Assembly (NCBI GenBank): GCA_948567375.1
Contig: OX419762.1
Coordinates: 32,628,608 to 32,692,607, forward strand
DNA from: Lunularia cruciata
Lineage: Eukaryota > Streptophyta > Marchantiopsida > Lunulariales > Lunulariaceae
Length of the DNA: 64,000 nucleotides
Direction of reading: 5' to 3'
The notes beneath the pieces were generated by a model. The model saw nothing but the letters and a program-made list of their open reading frames with translations. It was not told where the DNA came from and did no database searches. Shown piece by piece: positions 34,079 through 44,400 of this stretch (position 1 is the stretch's first letter; every line of letters starts with the position of its first letter). Position numbers and translations under genes: made by a program.

Positions 34079-36652
34079 ATGTTGAGCAATTTTCCTTTGC
34101 CGTTGAGGAGTCGTCTTGCAGGTGATCGGGGAAAGGGAAATAGAGTTGGACTCGTGTAAGTGCATAAGGGAGAAGTCGAGAGAGAGAAATCAAGAGACCG
34201 AAAGAAAGCAGAAGAGATGGGAGGAGGGAAGAAGAACTCCGAATTTGCAGTGAGAAATCATGCAATTCGGAGATTAGATATAGTAGCAAGGATTGAAGTC
34301 TTGAGCCGACTTTGGATCACTTTTCTAGCATGGAACTGGAACATAAGTTTTCCAGGATTCATGACAGAAATCATCGAGAGTAAATGTCTCGATGGTCCTG
34401 AGGAAGAAGGGAAGAGAGGAAATCCGGCTCGCTGGATAGAGTCGGATTGGAGACTTGTACTCAGGAAGGATGCAGGCTCGGAGCAGGGAGCCACGTTCTT
34501 GGAGAAAGGAGAGATAGCCCAAGAAACACAGGAGGTGAGAGATGCCTTCTCGTCGAAGAGGACGAAGAATGGGTATAAAGTTGAGAGCTATAAGGACCCA
34601 GTGAGGAGAGGAATTGTGAGTGCACTAATGGCCCTCCTGAAGCCGGAGAGAACTACCTATGTGATGAAACACCAAGCGGTGTTCTTTCACAAGTTATTTG
34701 CAAGAGAACCAATAAATTGGGCAAGGTGCTTTCACGGAAGAACAAGGCAGATGGTGTGGAATCTGCGAGATAAGTCGCCTCCACACTACATCGTACCATT
34801 TGCAGCCCATTTTTACCTCGGGTTAAATCTGCTCAATGTGGCTGAGCGTAATCGAATGGTGTCTCATTTCCATCTTGATTTGAGAAGAGAAGTCGACGCG
34901 GAGGAGCAGCAATACATCCTCCAAATCCGGAGCACAGACGATTACTACGCGAAGACAGGGAAGAACATGGAGGTCGTTGAAAGTACCCTGACAAAGAAGA
35001 GAACTCGGCAAGCAGAAGCTGAAGAAAGCAAGAAACCTTGGAAGATGCAGAAAAATAACCCGAGGCGAGGAATGGTGGTGATTGAGTCGGAGGATGAAGA
35101 CTCAGAAGGCGAAGCCGAGCTCAAGACGGAGGACTCGGACCGTGAGGAGGAACTTGAGCTGATATTGCAAAGTGGAGATACGAGTAGTGACAGTGAGGAA
35201 GGAGGAGAGATGGCATCGGTACCAGCGGCTGAAGAATACGAAGAAGAAATGCAAGCCGAGGTAGACACCGAAGACAATGCGGCGGTGGAAGACAAAGTAC
35301 TAGTGTGCGAGGAGAAGAAGATCGCAGTACAGCGAGGAATTCGCTCGAGACATAAGGCAAAGTGTGAAGCGGGACCGAGTAGAGTGAAGGAAGAGGTAGA
35401 AAGGAGCTCGGGCAGTGAGGCATCGATTCCGATACGAAGACTCCAGAGAAGAAGGCGAGTATTGGAAGAACATGAAGAAGGAAGAGAGACCACTCCGCGG
35501 GAGGATGAAGGTATCAGTAATGGAGTAGATTACCTGCAGATGGTAGTATGCCCGCTGTTGGTGAAGATGGAGAAGAAGAAGAAGGAGATGCAGTCTACTT
35601 GTCCAGAGGTAAAAACTGTGTTGCAGGTCTTATCAAGATTGGAAGAAGAAAACTCGGAGTTAAAGAAGAGTATAACCCGAGGAGAGGAAGAGAGAGAAGT
35701 ACTGCGAGCAGAAGTAGTCAAGAGGAGTCAGGTAATTGAAGACCTGAAGAGAGAAGTGAGTTATCGAGAAGATCTTGCGAGGAAGAGTGACATCGCAAGG
35801 GAGAGACAGGTAGCGGAGCATGAAATCTTGAAGCAGCAATTTGCTGATTCAAGAGTCGAACTCATCCATGCTATGGCGAGGGTAGCATCGAAGGATCAAG
35901 AGCTCAATCGAGTGATGTAGAGTATGGAGGAGAAGAAGCAACTCTGGCAGCGAGAGTTGGCTGCAAGATATAGAGAAGAAGAGAGATTACGAGACTTACT
36001 TCGTAATCAGGAAGAGAAGGTTGCACAGAAGGAGAAAGAGAAGGAAGCGGTGAAGGCCGAATTCGAAGAAGAATTGGCGATGTACAGAGAAGAATGGCTT
36101 GCAGATCGGGAACGAGAAAGGAAGACAAGATTGGAGCCATTGCAGGAGATAGTCCTCAGGGTAAACGTGATGTTAAGTACAGAGGCCAGCGTTCGAATTG
36201 AAGAAGGGCGTCTGCACAAGTTGAAGTTGTTGGTGCAGGAGACAAGGCGAAGACAAGCAAAAGATACAGATTTGAATGCTTTGTTGATTAAATTGAGAAC
36301 TCGTGTAGATAGGAAGATCTTAGAAGTAGAAGACAATATCGCAATTAGATTAGACTTGGTGAGAATAGAGTTAGAAAAGCTTCGGCAGGATGTTAAAGCA
36401 AAACCCGAAGTAGATAACATCGGGATCCAAATGTCTTCGGAGTTGCCCTCAGAGACATTAGAGAAGAGTGGGTCGAAGGATGAGGAGTTAGATAGATTAC
36501 CCGCTAGTGCAATTTCAGATCAGGAAAGAGAATTGCTGGATCTGGTAGAAGATGTAGGAGTTGTGAAACCCGAGGACAGAATAGTAGGAAGTAAGATTAC
36601 TTCGGGTTCGGGTTTGAAAGCCAAGGAAGAAGTAGACATTGGATCGGATTAG
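34079..36652 (+). pseudogene. LTR-encoded coiled-coil protein, best copy (two stops in 858 codons)
   Basis: One frame runs from ATG 34079 (MLSNFPLPLRS) to TAG 36650-36652, interrupted only by TAA 34157-34159 and TAG 35918-35920; ATG 34216 is the next start. Residue order counted from 34079: conserved globular region, about 45-280 (ITFLAWNWNISFPGFM, ESDWRLVLRKDAG, NGYKVESYKDPVRRGIVSAL, ERTTYVMKHQAVFFHKLF, INWARCFHGRTRQMVWNLRD, HFYLGLNLLNVAERNRMVSH), then an acidic Glu/Ser/Asp linker with basic patches to about 480, then a long heptad coiled coil (VDYLQMVVCPLLVKMEKKKK; RLHKLKLLVQETRRRQAKDT), then a tail ending EEVDIGSD. No signal peptide, membrane segment or catalytic motif seen. The globular part faintly recalls plant transposon-associated domains (such as PF20167), unproven. 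It lies entirely in U3. Confidence 0.85.
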
Positions 36653-36768
36653 TAACCAATTTGAGATTTGAAGGAGCAGATATGAAGAGGTGCATTGTCA
36701 TTTCGGATCTGCAGGTTAGAATAGTTGTTGTAGAACGGTATAGTTGTTAGAACTGTCAATTTGATCAC

Positions 36769-36776
36769 TACTTAAG
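36769..36776 (+). promoter_or_regulatory. TATA-like box of the best family A LTR
   Basis: TACTTAAG, one base off the TATTTAAG of the other copies, 117 bp after the coding frame and 676 bp before the LTR end. Confidence 0.5.
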
Positions 36777-37445
36777 AGTGACATTTGCAAGAAAATGTCG
36801 TTCAGTGCTCATTATTTCTGAGAATAGATAAAGCGAAGTGCTGTGAAGCAGTGCTCGTCCCTTGAGCTTGATTCCGAGTATCAACTTTGTAATTGTGTTT
36901 GTGAGTGTTTGGAGAAATTTGAAGTGCAAGTCAGAGTGCTTGTTGGATGTTGGATTCCACAGCCTTGATCTTCATTCTGTGTGTTTGATCCTGAGTGAAG
37001 TGCAATCGAAGCAATGCCTTGACAGATCTGAGAGGAATTGTAGTGTTGGTAGTATTCTACATTTGTGAGTGCAGTGCAAAGTTGATGTGAAGCAATTTCG
37101 ATTGAGGAAGTTGTGCCTTCAGTGGAAGGGTGGAACACAATTCTGAGGCGGAGTCGTTTTGCAGTGAAGTGCCGTTTTCGGGAGAGCCTGAATCATCACA
37201 AATCAAGATTGTTTGGAAAGATTTGATGGAGTTGTGATTAAGGTGTGAATTTGTGACAAGACTGCGAGTCAGTGCTTGTTACTCTCTTCTGGGTGTGGTT
37301 TCTACCTGAGAGATTAAAGACGCAACCAAGAAGAACTATAGGTTACTGTTTGACTTCGTATTTGGACATTTCTGACTCGTATCTCTGCGGGAACGAACTT
37401 TACTTACATGATTACCGCAAAAGTGATATTTGCCGGGTTGTCACA

Positions 37446-37848
37446 TTCCTCATGAGCATGATGGACCAACTGTGGTCTCTAAGATGGAAATGGTACTTCT
37501 TGTACTCTACCACCCTCCCATACACAAAGAAGCTATATGCCCTTTAATCTAAACTGACTAGCTTGCTAAAGAACATTGTTTCTCTCCTTGGCACCAACTA
37601 TGCCACCCATAGCACCAATGTGAAGATAATCCATCATTAAGATATAACCATGAATGTCTCATTGAATTGTTCCAATATCTCCACCTTTGGATCTATGACC
37701 TCAATCACTCCTATTGTATGCATTAAGAGAGATACCACCAAAGCCTCAAAAAATATACATAGAAAGGTAGATGCATCCCAACCTTGCACCATCTCCTCAT
37801 TTTTCTCACCATGCCAATGTGCTCCGGTCTGATCCTACTGGTTGGGAC
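37446..37848 (-). pseudogene. Family E segment after RNase H
   Basis: Continues the E frame from 38542 after removal of a C solo LTR. The minus strand reads the end of RNase H (EANRLSRNS in one frame) and then EEMVQGWDASTFLCIFFEAL. The rest, to 37446, is degraded and I cannot assign a domain. The A solo LTR duplication TTCCT marks its left end. Confidence 0.55.
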
Positions 37849-38541
37849 TATAACACCCATTTGTGCATGTGTGTGGTATTGTGATATTTAGCTTGGTATT
37901 CCAAGTACTTCATAGAGATATTATTTAAATATAGATAAATGATAGTTCTACATTAGTCATGATTAGCTAAAGTTAGTCATAGATAAGATAGAGTGGACCT
38001 TACTTTAGAGGAAGTAGAAAAGATGAGCACCATTATTTGGATTCTAGTGTGTTGACTTGGTATTATTCCTAGGTGTTTGACTTTGAGGAAAGAGTTGAGA
38101 AATCTTGGGACCGCAAGCCTTTTTGTTTTGGATTCTTCTATAGTCCAAGGATAGCCCATGTGAAGGAATCCTTGACTTAGTGTTTGGGTCAAGATAAGAT
38201 CACATGCTTAGTGGAATATGCCCATGTGGATGGATATTCCTTTCTACTTTTTGACTTTATTTGACTTTTAGCCTAGTAACTTGAGTTACTCCAATAATAA
38301 GTAACTTTGGTGCGTAACTATTCCACAAGTATATAAACAAGGGGGGAGGAAGTACTCATCATCCTTTCATTTGCAACTATCTCTCTCTCATTGAGTTCTC
38401 TATTGAGCAATGTCTTGAGTTTTGGAGTGTTAACCTTGGAGGAGTATGATGGAGTTGGGGTTCTTTGCCTTCTTAGTCCATGGTGTGCTACCATAATAGC
38501 TATCACAAGTTCATCTTGAGTGAGAGATAGGCCGGCTCACA
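37849..38541 (+). mobile_element. Solo LTR of family C in family E
   Basis: 693 bp, TATAACACCCATTTGTGCAT (TG mutated to TA) to GCCGGCTCACA. It is flanked by GGAC at 37845-37848 and 38542-38545. Orientation is opposite to the host element. TATA box near 38332 (TATATAAA). Confidence 0.88.
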
Positions 38542-38927
38542 GGACATGAGTTTCTACTCAACCTATTTGCTTCATGTTTCACCATTGTAGGTCTATGATA
38601 ATTGTGAAATCATACTCTTGTAAAATCAAAGCCCATCATGCAAGCTTCCTTGAAAGCTTATTAGAATCCATCAACTTCTTTAGTGGTTGATGATCAGTGA
38701 TGAAAGTGAAGGGGTTACCAAATAGATAGTATTGGAAATGTACTATTCCCCATACTATTGCCAAGCACTCTCCCGCATATGAACTATACTTTGCCTTTGC
38801 TAAATTGTTGGAGTGACTAGCATAGGCCACCACAAACTCCTTCCCCTCATCATCATGTTGGGTGAGCACTACTCCAAGCTCCAATGTACTCCAATCAATG
38901 TGAACTCATAATGGTTGTCCTCTGATC
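38542..38927 (-). pseudogene. Family E RNase H
   Basis: Minus strand: HIDWSTLELGVVLTQHDDEG, VVAYASHSNNLAKAKYSSYA, ECLAIVWGIVHFQYYLFG, FTFITDHQPLKKLM, then WALILQEYDFTII. This is the RNase H domain of a Ty3/gypsy pol (Asp, Glu and Asp positions visible in D-W, G-E-C, T-D-H). One stop near 38900 and one near 38632. It joins the RT connection at 39611 once the C solo LTR is removed (LRRLI then RGQPL). Confidence 0.88.
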
Positions 38928-39610
38928 TGTAACATCCATTTGTGCATGTGTGTGGTATTGTGATATTTAGCTTGATATTACAAGTACTTGAGAGATATTA
39001 TTTATATAGAGATAAAGGATGGTTCTACATTAGTCATAATTAGCTAAAGTTAGTCATAGATAAGATAGAGAGGACCTTACTTTAGAGGAAGTGGAAAAGA
39101 TGAGCACGACTATTTTAGATTCTAGTGTGTTGACTTAGTATTATTCCTAGGTGTCTGGTTTTGAAGAAAGAGTTGAGAACTCTTGGGACCGCAAGCCTTT
39201 TTGTTTTGGATTCTTCTATAGTCCAAGGATAGCCCATGTGAAGGAATCCTTCACTTAGTGGTTGGGTCAAGATAAGATCACATGCTTAGTGGAATATGCC
39301 CATGTGAATGGATATTCCTTTCTACTTTTTGACTTTACTTGACTTTTAGCCTAGTAATTTGAGTTACTACGGTAATTAGTAACTTTGGTGTGTAACCATT
39401 TCACAAGTATATAAACAGGGGGTGAGGAGGTACTCTTCATCCTTTCATTTGCAACTATATCTCTCATTTGAGGTCTCTAGTGAGCAATGTCTTGAGTCTT
39501 GGAGTGTAAGTTTTGGAGGAGTATGATGGAGTTGGGGTACCTTGCCTTCTTAGTCCATGGTGTGCTACCATAATAGCCATCAGAGGTTCATCTTGATAGG
39601 CTGGCTCATA
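38928..39610 (+). mobile_element. Second solo LTR of family C in family E
   Basis: 683 bp, TGTAACATCCATTTGTGCAT to GGCTGGCTCATA. It is flanked by GATC at 38924-38927 and 39611-39614. Removing it restores the RT-RNase H reading frame of family E. Confidence 0.88.
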
Positions 39611-40104
39611 GATCAGTCTCCTAAGAATAGGGGCAGATGTCAAATTCTTCTTGAGCTTTATAAAAGCTCTCTCTTGCTCATCTCTCCTACACCACTCATG
39701 TGTAAGCTTGATCAGCTTTGTCAAGACCTTGGTAATAGCACTAAATCCTATAACATATTGGTGACATAAGTTCACCAATTGAGAAAAATCCAATCTTGCT
39801 AGGATCTTATCCATGGGAACTTGGCAAGAGCATTCTTTAAGCTAGATGGTAAGAACCTCCACTTATAATCTATCCTTACCGTGAGGATCAATTGCCCAAA
39901 ATGCTATATTGGACTTATACTCCTCCTTGATTGACAATTGATGATATCTTGCTCAAAGATCCAAAGTACTAAAGACCTTTGCATGCCCAATTGCATCAAA
40001 GATCTCCTCTGGCATGTAGGCATGACATACCAATCAGCCATAGTCTGTTAGTTGATAAGATGGTAATCTTCACATATTTGTCTTTTTGTGTAGTTGCCAT
40101 GCAT
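39611..40104 (-). pseudogene. Family E reverse transcriptase, second piece, palm deleted
   Basis: From 40104: GNYTKRQICEDYHLIN, then FWAIDPHGKD, then MDKILARLDFSQLVNLCHQY joins directly to GFSAITKVLTKLIKLTHEWC and FIKLKKNLTSAPILRRLI. The part of RT between the WAIDPHGKD strand and the connection, including the Tyr/Phe-x-Asp-Asp catalytic turn, is missing, so this copy could not have polymerase activity. The first residues follow on from 42028 in frame (TKKDMH then GNYTK). Confidence 0.82.
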
Positions 40105-42027
40105 TGTGACAACCCGACAAATATCACTTTTACGGTAATCAGGTAAGTAAAGTTCGTTCCCGCAGAGATACAATTCAAAATTGGTCAAATGCAAAGCAAA
40201 CAGTAACAATTGCAGTTCTTCTTGAGTTCTTCTTTAAACTCTCAAGTAGAAACCACACCCAAAAGAGAGTAACAAGTACTAATTCTCAGTCTTATCACAA
40301 ATTAACACTTCTTAATCACAACACTTTCAATTCTTTCCAAACAATCTTGATTGTGATGATTTAGGCTCTCCCAAAAACGGCACTTCACTATAAAATGACT
40401 TTGCCTCAAAATTGTGTTCCACCCCTCCATTGAAGGCACAACTTCCTCGATCAAAATTGCTTCACATCAACTTTGCACTGCACTCACAAATGCAGAATAC
40501 TACCAACACTATAATTCCTCTCAGATTTGTCATGGCATTGCTTCGATTGCACTTCACTCAAGATCAAACACACAGAATGAAGATCAAGGCTATGGAATCC
40601 AACATCCAACAAACACATTGACTTGCACTTCAAATTTCTCCACACACTCACAAACACAAACACAAACACAAAGTTGATACTCGGAATCAAGCTTAAACAA
40701 CAAGCACTACTTCACATCATTTTGCTTTATCTATTCTCAGAAATAATGAGCACTGAACAACATTTGACTATGAATGACACTCTTAAGTAGTGAAGCAATC
40801 GATAGTTATCTTCCTAATGTACCTCTTCCTAACAACTCTACAAACCTGTAGATCCGAAATGACAATGCACCTCTTCATATCTACCTATTCAAATCTCAAA
40901 TCGGTTATTAATCCGATCCGATGCCTACTTCATTATCGGCTTCCAAACCCAAACCTCAAGTAACTTTACTTCCTATTACTCTTTCCTCTGGTTTCATAAC
41001 TTCTAACTCTTCTATCAATTCTAACAATTCTCTTTCTTGATCTGAAATTCTACTAGTGGATAATCTATCTAACTCCTTATCTCCCGACCCACTCTTCTCT
41101 AATGTCTCCAATGGTAATTCCAAAGACATCTGCACTCCCACTTCATCTACTTTGGGTCTAGCTACTATCAATTCCTTTGCTAATTCTACTATATCATCAT
41201 CAAGAGTTGTAATTGAAAGCATGGGTACACTATCTACGCCTTCAATTTGCAACCCACTTTCCCCTAATCACTCATGTAATTGACATGAAGACACTTACTG
41301 TCTGATCCTGCACTTTGGGTTTATTCACAACTTCTATTTCTCCTCTAATTTTATCATATCTTCAATTAGAACTGAAATTGAAGTCATGGGTATCTTAACT
41401 ATCTATTTTTTCTCTATCCTAACTCTCTCTAATACCTATGGCAAGATTCCCAAAGTCACTTTCACTGCACTCGGAGGTCCGACTACCTCGGGTTGAATAA
41501 TATTTATCTTGAGGCAAAGTCTTTAGACCCAAAGTCATGTAAACCCGAAGTGCAAAGTCCGAAATCCAAAGTCACATTGACCCGAAGACATTAAACTACT
41601 TTGTACATCTATTCCCAAAACTTCAAATGCTTATAACTTCCTGTACAGACCTCCAAACTTTGCAATTTTGGGGTGGCAATGGAAAGCCTTGAACAAGACG
41701 CTTCTAATGAAATATAGCACGCTTGATTTGGACTTGGCGTCACTGAGATATGGCTCCCCGCAAGAATCTTGACCTGCAACTTCTCTTCCTCCTTCGGGTT
41801 TGCCCTCCTCTGGCGTCTGATCCGAGTTTTTTCCTCCTCTAACACGAAGTAAGCTTCTTTGGGTCTGATCCATTCCGAGTCCTTCTTCCTCTAACACAAA
41901 GTCGACTTCCTCGAGCTTGATCAAAACACATGTTTCCCCTCATTTCTTCTCCATTTGGTTTCAATTTGGTTTCAGCAAGGCACTTCTTCTTCAAAACTCG
42001 TCCATTATGAAAAATATGGGTACCACA
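40105..42027 (-). mobile_element. Solo LTR of family A, short form, complete
   Basis: 1923 bp on the minus strand, from TGTGGTACCCATATTTTTCA (42027) to GGGTTGTCACA (40105), flanked by perfect TGCAT duplications at 40100-40104 and 42028-42032. It lies in the RT of family E and restores its frame when removed. It contains only the last 100 or so codons of the LTR frame (41252-40956, VGVQMSLELPLETLEKSGSG). Its left half is a different sequence rich in CTTTGGG/CCCAAAG motifs that matches 1625-2430. A TACTTAAG box is near 40786-40793. Confidence 0.93.
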
Positions 42028-42260
42028 TGCATATCCTTCTTGGTTGGCATCACCACAGCTGAAACATACTCTCCATGTGAAATCTCTACCAAACTAACCT
42101 CAAAAATGTCTCTACTCCAACTTTGAATCAATGCTCTCTCCATGTCACTATATCTATAGGGACATCAAAAGAATTCAATATCACTAGTAAGCTCAATCCA
42201 AATACCAAATCCTTTTAGAGCATTCAAATCCTTCATATTGAAGGCAAAACAACATGTGTA
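42028..42260 (-). pseudogene. Family E reverse transcriptase, first piece
   Basis: Minus strand: RYSDMERALIQSWSRDIFEV, SLVEISHGEYVSAVVMPTKK, DMH at the insertion site. This is the N-terminal RT segment ending in the conserved basic KKD motif. The frame continues at 40104 after the A solo LTR and one TGCAT copy are removed. Confidence 0.85.
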
Positions 42261-42659
42261 GCTCCTCAAGAACCTCCAAACTCTCTATCTTTCCCCTCAT
42301 GTAAGCTTGGGTCCAGCATCTGGCTCCCAAGTATACTCTATAACTTATGTTGGAGTGGAAGATGCATAGATTAGCTGCTATTCTAGGCCCTTGGGAGTAG
42401 TAGTGTCATGACTCCAACCACTAGAGTTCCCAATCTCATTGTGGAAATTCCCTCCAATTTGTTTGTAAGCTCCATATGTCCTCTAGTTGCATCCCAAGTA
42501 GACCAAGGTTGTAACCCAAGTAAACCATGTTCACTCGGATGGATCCCAAGTAGACCACTCTCACTAGTAGCCATTGGTTGTGTCCCTAGAATACCTTGCC
42601 CACTTTGTCCATCATCCCTAACATGTTCTTGAATTGTCTTGATAGGCATAGAGCTCACA

Positions 42660-43700
42660 ATTGTCCTAGTGGTGATGCCTATCAAGTGCATCCTACATTG
42701 CTCTGCCAAACCAAGGCTCATAATCTAGGTCAAATAGTTTAGGTCCATAGCTTGACCTAACACCTAACACTTGACCTAACACCTAATGCTTGGATGCCTC
42801 AAACACTATTGTAACAATAGTAATACCAATACAAAAACACATTGCTTGCTCCTTCTCATTGGCATTGAGCTCCACCAACTACTATAATTGTGAGTCCTAA
42901 ACAAGTCCAAGATCTCCTTCTTGAAAAGCATGGGAGCTTATGAAACTTATGAGTGTGGATAAAGCGGCTTTGGGCTCTCCAACAAGGTTCATCATTGCCA
43001 TAGATAACCTCTCAGCCACTACCACCATTTGAAACAAGCATCCAACATCCAAAATGTCATTAACATTGAGGTTGTCTAATCATTGAATCTCATCATAAGC
43101 ATGCTATAGAACCTCTCTAGGTAAGCGGTTTGTCCACCAAAGACAAAGATGATGAGCCCATGATCCTACTCAAGTTGCATCAATGACAAAATAGGTCCAA
43201 TTCAAGAATGGACCTAATGTGTACTCACCACCATGTGGGTATGAGAATCACCCATCCAAGGGATGTTCTCTAAAATGTAAGCTAAAGAAATGGATTGATG
43301 GACCAAGAGATGTCGTAGTATATGTAACATCTCCCAAAACACACATAAACAAGGATCTTGGAGACCTTGACCATGGCTAGCATGTGTATGTCCCTAACAT
43401 GGCCATCCAAAAATCACCAAATGAATAGAATTATGTCTTTCCAAATCTTGTATCCCCAGTAAGGAAATTTTTGATGGTAGGATCTTCTAGGAACCCTTGA
43501 TTGTTGACATTGATAGTAACTCATGATACCAATAGCCCAAGTGTACCACATGATAAAGAGAACTTGTATAGCAATCTCATCTCTCTCCACATGCAAGTAC
43601 CTATGTACTCATAGACCTACCTATAATATCATAGCTAGTCCAGTGCTAATCCCACCAAACAACTCCAATAGACATACTTTCTCTACTAGATACTACCAAG
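42660..43700 (-). pseudogene. C5-cytosine DNA methyltransferase domain in family E
   Basis: On the minus strand, spread over three frames: motif I LELFGGISTGLA (43668-43633) followed by VHRYLHVERDEIAI; motif IV VIFGWPC with TAG in place of the usual Gln, then GHTHASHGQGLQDP (43417-43350); motif VI ILENIPWMGDS (about 43276-43244); motif VIII IDAT-stop-VGSWAHHLCLWWTN (43184-43128); then VNDILDVG, VGEPKAALSTLISFISSHAF and MSLGLAEQCRMHL near the end. Spacing and order fit a C5-methyltransferase, where the Cys of motif IV is catalytic and motif VI gives the Glu. It stands between protease and RT. At least two frameshifts and several stops. Such enzymes in retrotransposons are known from dinoflagellates and charophyte algae. 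Confidence 0.78.
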
Positions 43701-44039
43701 CAATGAGTGTGGTATCCAAAGGTGATAACATGATAGACTTTAGAGGCTCATCCTTACATTGGTCTTATGGTGGTACAAAGGCTCCACTACAAGCTTATTG
43801 CACCAATTGATATGCATGATGCTACAATGATTCCTCAAACTCCACAATAGGACACCCAAGATGGATGGAATGATCCTACTTGCACTCCAAATTTGATTGA
43901 TCTCCTTAGGTACTATAGTACTCTTTGTATAGGCATTATCCTCCAATAAGACACTAGGCCAAGTAACTAAACCACTAAAAGCTAAGACTGCCATGGTCCT
44001 TGACTGAAATGAGCCAAGACTACCACTACTAAAAAATAT

Positions 44040-44400
44040 TGGTAGGCAACACACTCATCCCTCACTTGACTACCAACCTGGTCTATATGAGGTTGTCTCT
44101 TCCCAATAGTCAATATTGACACATGGGGTATAACAATGTTTCACCAAGTAGCATATCATATGACTCAACTATTATCATAATGGCTTGAGCTCTCACCATA
44201 GAGCTATCAATAGGATGACCAGGCTAAATCTAGACATTGAGCTCTCTACATATGATGTACTATGTAGAGCCACCCCTAGAGATGTTGGATCTGAAATGGA
44301 CACCTCTCCACATTGGTCTTCTATAGCTCCAGACCAACCATTGTAGCCTTCTCCAACATAAAGAGCTACATACCAGAGTCAAATAAGGCCCTCTATGGTG
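44040..44400 (-). pseudogene. Family E aspartic protease
   Basis: Minus strand: RALFDSGM with DSG at 44372-44380, LFMLEKATMVGLEL, then CPFQIQHL, and after breaks AIMIIVESYDMLLGETLLYP. The DSG turn and the ESYDMLLG block (where related proteins read ESYDVLVG or a similar ILG motif) identify a retroviral-type protease. Stops within DSGM-stop-LFML and later make it inactive. Confidence 0.7.

Larger units (their letters stand above)
33666..37445 (+). mobile_element. Best-preserved solo LTR of family A (3780 bp) with coding frame
   Basis: Starts TGTGGTGCCCATATTTTTTG and ends GCCGGGTTGTCACA, with perfect target duplications TTCCT at 33661-33665 and 37446-37450. The ends form a short imperfect inverted repeat (TGTGRTRCCC against TGTGACAACCC on the other strand). 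Internal order: about 410 bp leader with CCCAAAG/CTTTGGG motifs, coding frame 34079-36652, TATA-like box 36769, then 676 bp of R-U5. No gag, pol, primer site or polypurine tract is present. It lies at the junction of family B and family E. Confidence 0.95.

Noticed and set aside
34216-34900. Firm assignment of the LTR-encoded head domain to PF20167 or another named family
   Set aside because: Only a general resemblance by eye; no diagnostic residues I can point to. A profile search would be needed.
34160-35920. Start of the LTR-encoded protein at 34160
   Set aside because: The codon there is GTG, directly after a TAA. The conserved N-terminus in sister copies points to ATG 34079, with ATG 34216 as the next start.
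42383-42721. Independent minus-strand gene with Gly/Leu repeats
   Set aside because: It begins with MSLGLAEQCRMHL, the end of the methyltransferase region, and runs into the linker before RT of family E.
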